A stretch of 39,147 nucleotides of DNA from Bdellovibrio sp. ZAP7 (GTDB lineage Bacteria > Bdellovibrionota > FAC87 > UBA2466). Under the pieces are notes generated by a model. That model was not told the DNA's origin and searched no databases. It saw nothing but the letters and a program-made list of their open reading frames with translations. Positions 15,287-24,644 of this stretch are shown here, one piece after another. Location: NCBI GenBank assembly GCA_945878405.1, contig CAMCTJ010000017.1, forward strand, positions 1 through 39,147, written 5' to 3'. Position 1 is the stretch's first letter, and every line of letters starts with the position of its first letter. The translations under genes and the position numbers were made by a program.

Positions 15287-16189
15287 ATGAACATTCTTTT
15301 GATCACTCTAACCTCGTTACTCATTAGCTTAACCTCTTTTTCAGGCACCTATGAGACAGTGAATTCAGTCCCTCAATTTGCCGACGGAGAGAATCACTTT
15401 CTATTCTACTGGGCAGTGTGGAGAGGGTTATCGGAGAAGGAAAAAGCAGCTTTCAGTGGCGGCGAAGGGGCTCTGCTCTCGCTTCGAGATATTTCCTGGA
15501 AAATGAATGACTGCACTAACGGCAATCTCATCCATTCTGATGGCGAGAGAGTTTGGTATTTTGACGATCTTCGGTTTAATCCCCAAGGAGCGCTCATCCC
15601 TATCAAAGAAGCCCCTAGACCTGGCTGTCGGTATTTCAATATGCTCAATATTAACTCCCAGCATTTGCGTGGCGCTGGTCCCTTCAAAGGGCCAAAGAAA
15701 AATCGCGGGGAGAAAATGGAAGAGTGGGATAAGCGACGTCATGCTGCATTTTTAGACTGGCAAGAAAAAAGCTGGGCTAAAAATACCAAAGGCTCTATTT
15801 GGCTCGACGCTGAACATAAGCTTTTTTCAAAACAAAGTCTGATAGAAAACGATCATTGGATAGATCCCAAAGATTATTCTAAATTGACAGGCTCGCTTCT
15901 AGAAACCATCACGAAACTTTCCTCCAGTCGCTGGCCTGTTCATTTTGATGAGCGTTCTCACAAGCCTCATCTTTTTGAAGAACCCAAGAATTGGACAAAT
16001 ACTCAAGTAGTTTCCCAAAATCGTTTTCGCGCTCGTCTTGATTGGAATTGGTGTGATGCGAATCAACCCGTCAAAGTAGAACTCTTTGTAGCAAAGGGAG
16101 AGCTCCCGCCTCCAGGGCCTAACCGTCCGGGAAGAACTGACTCTGGGAAGACATCGATTAAAGTAACTGAGATCGAGTGGCCCGAGTAA
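15287..16189 (+). CDS. Secreted protein of unknown function
   Basis: A 300-residue protein with a signal peptide (about residues 1-20, ending TSFSG). The mature part is rich in Trp, Lys and acidic residues, with four cysteines and no recognised domain. A charged segment around residues 130-165 (GPKKNRGEKMEEWDKRRHAA) suggests helices. The C-terminal part ends near RPGRTDSGKTSIKVTEIEW. An extended -10 element sits directly before the ATG. The gene ends exactly next to the convergent subtilase gene. The function is unknown. Confidence 0.5.
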   Translation: MNILLITLTSLLISLTSFSGTYETVNSVPQFADGENHFLFYWAVWRGLSEKEKAAFSGGEGALLSLRDISWKMNDCTNGNLIHSDGERVWYFDDLRFNPQGALIPIKEAPRPGCRYFNMLNINSQHLRGAGPFKGPKKNRGEKMEEWDKRRHAAFLDWQEKSWAKNTKGSIWLDAEHKLFSKQSLIENDHWIDPKDYSKLTGSLLETITKLSSSRWPVHFDERSHKPHLFEEPKNWTNTQVVSQNRFRARLDWNWCDANQPVKVELFVAKGELPPPGPNRPGRTDSGKTSIKVTEIEWPE

Positions 16190-18994
16190 TTAAAGACCGC
16201 AATAACAGCCCATGGTGATATCGGTAGCTTGGGCATTTTTCCTCTGACCAGGACCATAACAAAATCGCGACTGAGAAGTAGCTCCACTGACAATTCCCTG
16301 AGCACTACAGTTTTTCTTGGGACTACACCCTCTAACGTACTTAATCACTCCTCTTGCTGATTTAGGAATCACTTCACCGGAAGTGCAATTGGCTCCCTCA
16401 GAGCTCGATTTTGAATTCAAGTTCTGTGCGCTACAAACAGTAATGCAAGTTCCGCCATTGGTCCCCACCCACCGAGGGGCGACAGTTTCAAAGTTAAAGG
16501 ATGGGGTTTGAGCAGTGGTTTGTCCTTCCGGATTGGTGGCCGTAACAAGATAGAAACCAGTTCCATTCGCTGGAATAGTACAAGTGATTTGGTTTGCCGA
16601 AAGCACTTGCGGATTTGTACAGACTTTTGCTCCCACTTTTACAACGGCTCCCGTGACAAATCCGGTTCCATTGACAGTTACAACACCCCCACCTGAAATA
16701 CCGCCACGATTTGGACTAAGAGACGTTATCTGCGGAGCTGGACGATACGTATAAGCATTGAGAAGTGTTCCTTGCTGAGTATCAGAGTTTAAGACTGTAA
16801 TAGCATAGGTACCTTGCGTTTCTGCGGGGGGGAGACAAGTGATTTGAGTTTCAGAAATCAAATTAATATTCGTGCAATCTAATCCGCCGATTCGAGCCAC
16901 TAAGCCACTTCGAAAACCTGTGCCATTGATAGTCAATGTATTTCCACCTCTCAAGGGGCCTGCTGAAGGGCTAATGGAAGCAACTGTCGGAGCGGGATAA
17001 GTATAATAAGCATATTGAACGTCTTCACTGCTCTCTTGACCATACTGGTTTATGACAGTGACTTTGTACTTTCCTTCTTCATAGCTGGGAACGGTACAGG
17101 TCACTTGCGTAGAAGACACGCCTTGCACTTGAGTGCATTCTTTGTCACCTATTCTGACTTTGGCACCCGTTCCGAATTGAGCACCGGTAAGCGTGACCCG
17201 GTTTCCTCCCACACTTAATCCGAATACTGGACTGATAGAGCTCAGTGTGGGGGGATTATGGTAGCGAAAAGCACCACTGAGAGTAGATTTTTTTCCATCG
17301 GGGTTTGTAGCGATTACGTTGTGAAGCCCCGAAATGGCTGAACGAGTGGTCACACAGCTTAATGCCATTTGACTGCTCGCGAGGAGATTATTGCAAGGCT
17401 TTAATCCTACGGTCACTTTCGTATCTGGCGAGAGGCCAGTCCCCGTTAACCTGAGAGTTGTGCCCCCTGAAAGAGGGCCCACTTTAGGTGAGGCCGTTTT
17501 TAACGACAATCTCAAAGGAAGTGGCGAAGGCTCGCCCCCCACAGCAGCTGCAAGATTTAGTCTGCCACCCGTCATGGTCTTATCTTCAAAAGAAGGGTTG
17601 TAGATGACATCTACCGTTTCAATAATTTTATTTTTTATCTGCTGGTAATTTAAATTTGGCCAAACGGATTTGATTAAAGCAGCTGCCCCAGCTACATGAG
17701 GAGCTGCCATAGAGGTTCCGGATTCATAGTAATAATCTGAATCCCAATAGGTAGAAAAAATATTTACCCCCGGAGCTGCTAAGTGAACTGTGTTTTTTCC
17801 ATAATTAGAAAAATTAGCCAGTTGATCAAGGGGATCTGAGGCTGCGACTGAAATCACATTTTCTACTTGAAAACTTGCTGGATAAGTAGGAGTCGTATCA
17901 TTGTTTGAACCGTCATTTCCCGCTGCTGCAACAAACAGGCTACCTGCATCGCGATTTGCCTTAAGAAGATCCTCAAACGCTTGCGTAAATTCACCACCGC
18001 CCCAACTATTATTGGTGATCGGAAAGCCCATTCTGGTTGCATACTCCAAAGCAGCCATTGCACCGCTGAGATCCCCCGAACCACTCGAATCAAAAATTTG
18101 AAGAGGAACCAAACTGACTTGCCAATTCACTCCAGCAACACCAATTCCATTATTTCCTACTGCACCGATAGTTCCACCCACATGGGTTCCATGCCCATGT
18201 TCGTCCATAGGATCATTGTCATTCCCTACAAAATCCCATCCTCGGAAATCATCGACATAACCATTCCCGTCGTCATCAATTCCATTAGTAGATTTGTCAT
18301 TACCCGAGCTATCTTGACCCGTTTCTCCTGGATTGCTCCAGATATTCTCTTTGAGATCTAAATTGTAGTAGCTGATTCCGGTATCTAAAACACCAACAAT
18401 GACGGACCGAGAGCCCGTGCTGACAGCCCAGGCCTCTGGAGCATCAATATCGGCATCAAGATCGCCTTTTCCTGCATCGGTTGTTTCTCCGGTATTATGA
18501 AAGTCCCACTGTCTACTAAACTCAGGGTCATTTGGCAGGGTTGAAATTTTTATTTTATAATCAGGATAAGCGTACTCCACTCCTTCCATTTCCTTTAAAG
18601 CACCTAAGTGCGCGAGTAATTCCAAATTATTTTTGCCTTGAGGAAGTTGAAGAACTTTGGTTTCAACACTTTTTAAATCCGTTAGAGGCTTTTTAAATTG
18701 AAGAGATTGAAGAACGCCTTCTTCGGTTTGAGAGTCTTTGAACTTAACAATAACTCGGGTTGGGTTTACACCAAAGTTTCCGAAACTGATTTTTGCGTCT
18801 TCGGTAAATTCTTTTATCTCAGTATCCGTGAGAGATTGTAGGTAGTTTCGATACTCTGTTATCCGAATCTGATCTAAACTGCTGATACCGCGACTTGCTT
18901 TTGGAAGCGGCCAACGAGGTTTTCTGCTCTCTTTGCTGAATAAGGTTTGAGCACAGAAAAAAATACTAAAAATAAGAACTAAATTTTTTGGCAC
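16190..18994 (-). CDS. Secreted subtilase (S8) with four IPT/TIG domains and an 8-Cys C-terminal module
   Basis: A 934-residue exported serine endopeptidase (GTG start with a GGAGG site). After the signal peptide (1-20) comes an inhibitor I9-like propeptide (to about 150), then the S8 domain with Asp204 (VLDTG), His268 (HGHGTHVGG), oxyanion Asn360 (AAAGND) and Ser428 (GTSMAAP). A Ca-binding-like DDDGNGYVDD loop lies at 240-249. Four IPT/TIG Ig-like domains follow (about 497-580, 581-665, 666-750, 751-838). Residues 839-934 form a module with eight cysteines, ending DITMGCYCGL, which also ends the next upstream subtilase. The two genes are 65 bases apart and probably co-transcribed. The substrate is unknown; extracellular or prey-protein digestion is plausible. 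Confidence 0.85.
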   Translation of the reverse strand: MPKNLVLIFSIFFCAQTLFSKESRKPRWPLPKASRGISSLDQIRITEYRNYLQSLTDTEIKEFTEDAKISFGNFGVNPTRVIVKFKDSQTEEGVLQSLQFKKPLTDLKSVETKVLQLPQGKNNLELLAHLGALKEMEGVEYAYPDYKIKISTLPNDPEFSRQWDFHNTGETTDAGKGDLDADIDAPEAWAVSTGSRSVIVGVLDTGISYYNLDLKENIWSNPGETGQDSSGNDKSTNGIDDDGNGYVDDFRGWDFVGNDNDPMDEHGHGTHVGGTIGAVGNNGIGVAGVNWQVSLVPLQIFDSSGSGDLSGAMAALEYATRMGFPITNNSWGGGEFTQAFEDLLKANRDAGSLFVAAAGNDGSNNDTTPTYPASFQVENVISVAASDPLDQLANFSNYGKNTVHLAAPGVNIFSTYWDSDYYYESGTSMAAPHVAGAAALIKSVWPNLNYQQIKNKIIETVDVIYNPSFEDKTMTGGRLNLAAAVGGEPSPLPLRLSLKTASPKVGPLSGGTTLRLTGTGLSPDTKVTVGLKPCNNLLASSQMALSCVTTRSAISGLHNVIATNPDGKKSTLSGAFRYHNPPTLSSISPVFGLSVGGNRVTLTGAQFGTGAKVRIGDKECTQVQGVSSTQVTCTVPSYEEGKYKVTVINQYGQESSEDVQYAYYTYPAPTVASISPSAGPLRGGNTLTINGTGFRSGLVARIGGLDCTNINLISETQITCLPPAETQGTYAITVLNSDTQQGTLLNAYTYRPAPQITSLSPNRGGISGGGVVTVNGTGFVTGAVVKVGAKVCTNPQVLSANQITCTIPANGTGFYLVTATNPEGQTTAQTPSFNFETVAPRWVGTNGGTCITVCSAQNLNSKSSSEGANCTSGEVIPKSARGVIKYVRGCSPKKNCSAQGIVSGATSQSRFCYGPGQRKNAQATDITMGCYCGL

Positions 18995-19059
18995 AGAGCC
19001 TCCAAACCAGTGGAAGTGTTCTGTACCTTTTCGGGATAGAAATGGGGCTTCTTAAGAGC

Positions 19060-22000
19060 TTATAACCCGCAGAAACACCCCATCGTAATATCTGATTTTG
19101 ACTTATCTCTTTTTTGTGATGCGCCATAGCAATATTGGCTTGCTTGAATGGCAGATCGTGTTCCTTGGGAGCGACAATCTTTAAAGGGCCAGCACCCATT
19201 TCTGTAAATCACTTTTCCTACTGCAGAAGCTGGAATCATTTCTCCTGAAGTACAATAACTAGCCTCGGGGCTGAGCCTTGAAAAAAGTCCCACACTACGG
19301 CAAACGCTGGAACAAGCTCCACCATTCGTGGCAACCCACTTGGACGCCACCACTCGAAATAATCCGGCCGAAGTTGCAGGGCTCATCTGCCCATCACTAT
19401 TTGTAACCCATATATTATAATTTCTCTCGGCATTGGCAGGAGTCTTACATTGAATCTGATTCGCTGATAGAACTGTCACTGATGTGCAGAGATTGGGGCC
19501 AATCCTCACGGCGGCTCCGGCAACAAAACCAGTTCCCTTAATTGTCAGAAGATCTCCGCCAGAAGTTCTCCCCAAGGAAGGACTAATGGAGGCGACTGCA
19601 GGGGCTCCTTGATAAGTGTAGGCCAATGGCAAATCTGCTCTTTGGGAATCTAAATTGACCACTGCTACGCTGTAGGAACCTGCATCTCGTGGTGGCAGAA
19701 CACAAGTCATCTCGGTAGAGGAAACTCTGACGGAGTTTAGACAATCCAAACCTCTCAGGCGAATAATCGCTCCTGGCAAAAAGCCAGCTCCAAAAACCGT
19801 GAGAGTATTTCCACCAGCTAACGGTCCCGCTAGGGGACTTATCGAAGTTAATCGGGGTGGCGGGGCCATCACAGAAATAGGATCACTCAGTTCGGAGCAC
19901 ACCATTCCATTACACGCTCTCACGCGAAGGTTCGGTTCAACAGTGCTTTGTCCCATTTCATATTGGTTGGTATTTCCCGGAGTTTCTGCAATGAGGGTTC
20001 CTAAGTTGTTCGAGCCAGGAACCACACTTCTGATTTCAAAATGAGTTTCCCCATTGCTGTTGTCATTCCATTTCAAAACATAGGGACTTGTCTCAGAAGT
20101 TTGAGTCGCTACAAATCCGGTCGGTTTTTCAGCAACTCCGGGTCCCAACAATTTAATATCATCTAGCCACCAACCGTCATAACCATCTCCCGGTATTCCG
20201 CCCCCTCGATACCAAAAGCGAAATCGAACCTTATCACCTACTTTTAGTTTATTTCTCAGAGGAAAAGACACAGTGGCCCAATTGCACTTGGGGGCTGAGT
20301 ACCATCCTAACATCCTCCATTTAGGACTCTCGAACCAATCATAGGCCCCTCTCTCAGGATTCCACTGGTTATAGTGTGAAAAAGGATCGGTTTCCTCATT
20401 GATCCGAATTTCAACCATGGCTTTCTCGAAAATAGATCTACAATCGAGTTTCGTTTCAAATTGCAAAACTACATCGGGATGCTGCACTTCAATATTTTGG
20501 GTGAACTCCAAATAATTTTCGCCATATTGCCCAGCCCAGACCTTTCCCCTGCCTGAAACTTCTTCTTGAATAAAAGGTTGTGACCAAAAAAACAGGTCAC
20601 TGGAATTGATGCCTTCATCACTCTCACCATCATTGGCTAATAAAACTTCAGGTTCAGATAATTCAAAAGGAAGCGATGCCGATCGGGGCCCTAAATTACC
20701 CGCATTATCCACAGCTCGAACTGTGACATACCCTTTTTGTAAAATAGTGAGGCCGCTTATCTCGGCTCTCAACATCCCCGGAGTCAGTGTGGCCACATGA
20801 TTAAGTTCTATTGGAGATTCAGAGAGCCAGTCTTCTGGATTTACCATTGGAGTGCTTGTCACTCTCGCCAAATAACCAGAAGCTTGGCCACTTGTTCGGT
20901 CATCTCCAGACATTTGAAATTGTACTTCTAAAGAAGTAAGACCTGAAAATGAAATCCGGAGACCGCTTGTTTCTCCCGGGGGAATGAGATCAGCTTCCAA
21001 ACTTCTTTCTACATTTAGACGCCGTCCTCCTTTGACTAACGGTTTGTCTATTGGATAAAAATCCGGTCGAAAAAAGTTATATTCATAAGTGGGACTCATC
21101 AACTGGGTTACCTGATCGCCCCCAAAAACTATTCTGTTTCTGATAGCTCGGTAATCAATTTCAGGATAAACCGACTTGATGAGCGCAGCTGTGCCTGCAA
21201 CATGAGGAGCGGCCATGGATGTTCCGCTCATTCGGGTGAGCGTTTCACGAGTTCCAGAAACAGCCAAAGAGAGAATATCTACGCCAGGTGCCGCGATATG
21301 TACTTTGTTCGCACTCCAGTTTGAGAAGCCCGGTTTATTATCATCGTTATCAACGGCAGCAACGGAAATGATGTTATCCAGCTCATAATTGGCCGGAAAA
21401 AAATTGATTGCATCGTTATCAACAGAAAAATTACCAGCAGCAGCTACGAAAAGCCCACCTTTTGTACCATAGGCTTCGATAGCATCTTTCAGAGCTTGGT
21501 TGTACCCCACGCCACCCCAGCTATTGTTTGTGATGGAAATACCCATCTGGGCCGCGTACTCGATGGCCTTAATAGCATCTGCTTCGCTTCCTCCTCCATC
21601 AGCCCCAATAAACTTAAGAGGGACAATACCGACTCTCCAGTTCAGTCCCGCTATGCCAATCTCATTATTTCCTGAAGCACCAATCGTCCCTGCTACGTGA
21701 GTGCCGTGTCCAAAATCATCCATGGGATCATTGTCGTTATTGATAAAATCATACCCATGCAAATCATCGACATAGCCATTGTTGTCATCGTCTATCCCAT
21801 TAGTCGCTTTATCGTTACCTTCGATATCAGTCCCGGTCTCTCCACGATTCGTCCAAATATTGTCTACTAAATCAGGATGCCGATAATCCACTCCGGTATC
21901 GATGACACCGACTAAAACATCATGAGAGCCTGTGGTGATATCCCAAGCCTGTCGGGCACGAATTTTATTAAACTCCCTTTGGTTGTTTAATTCAGGATCG

Positions 22001-22416
22001 TTTGGAACAGCCGACACTTTCAAGATTCCGTTTGGGGCCGCGAAGTCCACAGATTCGACTTCGTTGAGGGCTGCTACAATCGCTAAGATGTCTGTTTTGG
22101 TAATAGCCTGTGGAATGTTCAACAGAAGCGCTGTCGATTTAAACCGATATCGCTTGATAGCTCCCAATACCCCCAGTGTCTCCTCAATTTTTGAAAGGCT
22201 AGTTCCCTCTTTAAACTTCAAAATTACTTGTCGAGGCAAAAACTCCTTTGCAAGGTTGAGATCTTTAGCGAAAGACTCAAATTCTTTTTCCGTCATTTGA
22301 GCAAAACGAGCTTTGAGCTCATCAACTCTTTCTCCGTCTAAAGATCGATACTCTTTTCCTCCCGGACACGCGCAACTGACAAGAAACAAAACCAACACAA
22401 AATAAAACGAAACCAT
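19060..22416 (-). CDS. Subtilase (S8) lipoprotein with MAM-like, FN3, two IPT/TIG domains and an 8-Cys C-terminal module
   Basis: Started at the ATG at 22416 (AAGG site five bases upstream), the protein has 1118 residues and a lipobox LVSC (Cys15), so it is probably a lipid-anchored protease; an earlier start at 22482 would hide the signal. The propeptide is followed by the S8 domain with Asp173 (VIDTG), His237 (GHGTHVAG) and Ser400 (GTSMAAP). Then come an Ig/FN3-like region (about 480-585), a MAM or immune-inhibitor-A-like sandwich (590-760, with WWLDDIKLLG), an FN3 domain (763-850), two IPT/TIG domains (853-1022) and the eight-Cys module (1024-1118) ending DITMGCFCGL. It is upstream of, and related to, the subtilase at 16190. 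Confidence 0.85.
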   Translation of the reverse strand: MVSFYFVLVLFLVSCACPGGKEYRSLDGERVDELKARFAQMTEKEFESFAKDLNLAKEFLPRQVILKFKEGTSLSKIEETLGVLGAIKRYRFKSTALLLNIPQAITKTDILAIVAALNEVESVDFAAPNGILKVSAVPNDPELNNQREFNKIRARQAWDITTGSHDVLVGVIDTGVDYRHPDLVDNIWTNRGETGTDIEGNDKATNGIDDDNNGYVDDLHGYDFINNDNDPMDDFGHGTHVAGTIGASGNNEIGIAGLNWRVGIVPLKFIGADGGGSEADAIKAIEYAAQMGISITNNSWGGVGYNQALKDAIEAYGTKGGLFVAAAGNFSVDNDAINFFPANYELDNIISVAAVDNDDNKPGFSNWSANKVHIAAPGVDILSLAVSGTRETLTRMSGTSMAAPHVAGTAALIKSVYPEIDYRAIRNRIVFGGDQVTQLMSPTYEYNFFRPDFYPIDKPLVKGGRRLNVERSLEADLIPPGETSGLRISFSGLTSLEVQFQMSGDDRTSGQASGYLARVTSTPMVNPEDWLSESPIELNHVATLTPGMLRAEISGLTILQKGYVTVRAVDNAGNLGPRSASLPFELSEPEVLLANDGESDEGINSSDLFFWSQPFIQEEVSGRGKVWAGQYGENYLEFTQNIEVQHPDVVLQFETKLDCRSIFEKAMVEIRINEETDPFSHYNQWNPERGAYDWFESPKWRMLGWYSAPKCNWATVSFPLRNKLKVGDKVRFRFWYRGGGIPGDGYDGWWLDDIKLLGPGVAEKPTGFVATQTSETSPYVLKWNDNSNGETHFEIRSVVPGSNNLGTLIAETPGNTNQYEMGQSTVEPNLRVRACNGMVCSELSDPISVMAPPPRLTSISPLAGPLAGGNTLTVFGAGFLPGAIIRLRGLDCLNSVRVSSTEMTCVLPPRDAGSYSVAVVNLDSQRADLPLAYTYQGAPAVASISPSLGRTSGGDLLTIKGTGFVAGAAVRIGPNLCTSVTVLSANQIQCKTPANAERNYNIWVTNSDGQMSPATSAGLFRVVASKWVATNGGACSSVCRSVGLFSRLSPEASYCTSGEMIPASAVGKVIYRNGCWPFKDCRSQGTRSAIQASQYCYGASQKRDKSKSDITMGCFCGL

Positions 22417-22572
22417 GTTCGCCTTGGAAACGACTTTCACACCGACCCCCGAACTTAAAACAGTTTGGGTAGAGTTTTGCAATCTGCGTTCCTGTATCCC
22501 AGAAGAATACCAACGCCTAAAATCAAGATTGTGAAAGCTTTTTGTGTTATTCCTTGAAGGACTATCTAAAAC

Positions 22573-23310
22573 TTAAGGGGTGAGAATACGCTGGTATTCA
22601 TTTGGATATTCCACTTTTAATCCCACTCCACTGAGGTGTTTGGTAAGGGCCTGCTGGAGCAAGTAAACTGACATTTGCGCGGCTCCCAAAGGAGAAATGC
22701 CTTGTGAGTGAATATTGGAAATGCAGTTTCGGTTCGCGTCCGTTTTTCCTTTTGAAGGCTCATAAGTGAAGTAAACGCTCAATGACTGCGAACTTGCAAG
22801 ACCTGGGCGTTCTCCAATCAGCATGACTACGGAGCGTGCTTTAAATATTTCTCCCACTTCATCTCCCAGTGCGACTCGAGCGTAGCGCCCAAGAATCACA
22901 GGTCCCATTTTCAAGCCGGTTTTCTTTAGTTCCGCAGTGAAAATCTCCACAAAGCTATTCGCATTGGTATGAAGCGCTTCTGCGGAGAGACCATCTGCAA
23001 TTAACAAGAGACAATCGAGTGCTGGCGTTTCCTTTGCTAGCTTTTCCAGCTTCTGACGTGAGTTGGAATCAAGCTCTCTTCCCTTATCCGGATTCAACAA
23101 GAACTCTTTTTTACTCACACACTGGGATTGAGTACTAATAAATGGCCCGTTCAACTTCATTTCATCTAATTCCGTCCAGACACTATCTCTCGCTCTCGAA
23201 TGCGCTAGCCGAAAGTTAAGAAGTTCCTTTGTAGGGATAGCATTCCCTACCCTGCCCAAAGCAATTCGCGCATGTGTAAACTTTTTTAGAAAATCCCAAT
23301 TGTTTTTCAT
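22573..23310 (-). CDS. eutC: Ethanolamine ammonia-lyase small subunit
   Basis: The light chain of the adenosylcobalamin-dependent enzyme that splits ethanolamine into acetaldehyde and ammonia. The 245-residue protein has the family segments VVMLIGERPGLASSQSLSVY (about 160-179), NRNCISNIHSQGISPLGAAQ (about 196-215) and the N-terminal FTHARIALGRVGNA motif. Length is normal for EutC. The start overlaps the eutB stop by four bases (ATGA), so the subunits are coupled. No EutA reactivase, microcompartment shell gene or acetaldehyde dehydrogenase lies in the window. Confidence 0.95.
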   Translation of the reverse strand: MKNNWDFLKKFTHARIALGRVGNAIPTKELLNFRLAHSRARDSVWTELDEMKLNGPFISTQSQCVSKKEFLLNPDKGRELDSNSRQKLEKLAKETPALDCLLLIADGLSAEALHTNANSFVEIFTAELKKTGLKMGPVILGRYARVALGDEVGEIFKARSVVMLIGERPGLASSQSLSVYFTYEPSKGKTDANRNCISNIHSQGISPLGAAQMSVYLLQQALTKHLSGVGLKVEYPNEYQRILTP

Positions 23311-24635
23311 TTGTTTCCCGGAAGAAGCTGAGAAGCGGCTTTTAAAAGCCCTTCCTTTTCGCTCTTTATTTTTTCAAGCCAGGCTTCAAACTCCGGCGAA
23401 GGCCGTAATCCCAACACATCCCTCACGTAACACGCATCATGAAAAGAAGTGGATTGATAATTCAGCATGATGTCATCTGCACCGGGCACTCCCATAAAGT
23501 AATTACAACCCGCCACCCCTAAAAGCGTCATCAAAGAATCCATATCATCTTGATCGGCTTCCGCGTGGTTGGTGTAGCAAACATCACAGCCCATCGGAAG
23601 CCCCAGCATTTTGCCGCAAAAATGATCTTCTAGTCCTGCTCGAAGGATCTGTTTTCCATCGTACAGATATTCGGGCCCGATAAATCCCACGACAGTGTTT
23701 ACCAAGAAGGGACGGAAAACTCGGGCAAATCCGTAGGCTCTGGCTTCGAGAGTCTGCTGATCCAATCCATGATGGCCTTGGGCAGAAAGGCAAGATCCTT
23801 GCCCTGTCTCAAAATACATGACTTGATCTCCTCCGCGCTTGAGATCTAGAGCAGCTTCTCGGGCTTCGCATAACAATTGGTAATTCACTCCAAAACTCTG
23901 ATTGGTGATTTCTGTCCCAGCCACTGACTGAAAGACAAGATCCACCGGGCTTCCTCTTTTAATCGCTTCTAGTTGATGCGTCACATGGCCCAAAACGCAG
24001 GATTGAGTCGGGATAGAAAGAGATTCAATCAAATGGGAAAGAAGCTTTTGAAGTTCAATCATTCGCTCTAAGCTATCGGTGGCGGGATTAATTCCGATTA
24101 CGGCATCTCCACAACCATAAGAAAGCCCATCGAGAATGGCAGCTGTTATCGCTTTCACATCATCTGTGGGATGATTCGGTTGAAGTCGAATAGATAAATG
24201 GCCTTTTTTTCCTACAGTGGACCGAAAGCGAGTCACCACACGGGCCTTTTGAGCGACAGCAATGAGATCCTGATTTCTCATGAGCTTACTTACGGCTGCA
24301 ACCATTTCAGGCAGAAGCCCGGGAGCGAGAGCAGAAATTTCTGATTCAGTGGTTCTGGTATCCAGAAGATATTCTCTAAAATCCCCCACCGTTAAATGAG
24401 AAACGGGCTGAAAAGCCCGCTCATCCCAAGAGTCACAAATCACTCGGGTCACTTCATCTTTTTCGTAAGGAATCAGGGGAAATCGGAAAAAGTCTTTCAG
24501 GGGAACTTCGGCTAAAGCTATTTGAGCGGCTACTCGCTCTTTTTCACTCTCGGCGGCAACTCCTGCGAGGACATCTCCTGAACGAAAGGGAGATGCTTTC
24601 GCAAGCATCTCCCCAAGATTCTTAAACGCAGCCAT
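23307..24635 (-). CDS. eutB: Ethanolamine ammonia-lyase large subunit
   Basis: The catalytic heavy chain, a TIM barrel that binds ethanolamine and adenosylcobalamin. The 442-residue protein matches EutB throughout, including SGDVLAGVAAESEKERVAAQ (about 19-38), GYGCGD-type active-site segment LSYGCGDAVIGINPATD (about 172-188), ETGQGSCLSAQGHHGLDQQT (about 277-296) and MGCDVCYTNHAEADQDD (about 354-370). Length is close to the usual 453. It overlaps eutC and starts nine bases after the stop of a subtilase gene, so it is probably co-transcribed with that protease. This is unusual company for eutBC. Nitrogen or carbon scavenging from phospholipid head groups is the likely role. Confidence 0.95.
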   Translation of the reverse strand: MAAFKNLGEMLAKASPFRSGDVLAGVAAESEKERVAAQIALAEVPLKDFFRFPLIPYEKDEVTRVICDSWDERAFQPVSHLTVGDFREYLLDTRTTESEISALAPGLLPEMVAAVSKLMRNQDLIAVAQKARVVTRFRSTVGKKGHLSIRLQPNHPTDDVKAITAAILDGLSYGCGDAVIGINPATDSLERMIELQKLLSHLIESLSIPTQSCVLGHVTHQLEAIKRGSPVDLVFQSVAGTEITNQSFGVNYQLLCEAREAALDLKRGGDQVMYFETGQGSCLSAQGHHGLDQQTLEARAYGFARVFRPFLVNTVVGFIGPEYLYDGKQILRAGLEDHFCGKMLGLPMGCDVCYTNHAEADQDDMDSLMTLLGVAGCNYFMGVPGADDIMLNYQSTSFHDACYVRDVLGLRPSPEFEAWLEKIKSEKEGLLKAASQLLPGNK

Positions 24636-24644
24636 CGCTGCATC

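Noticed and set aside
16190-22416. Tandem duplication of the two large subtilase genes
   Set aside because: They share the protease core, IPT domains and C-terminal module, but domain order and number differ and the cores have diverged, so a recent duplication is not supported; shared ancestry is likely.
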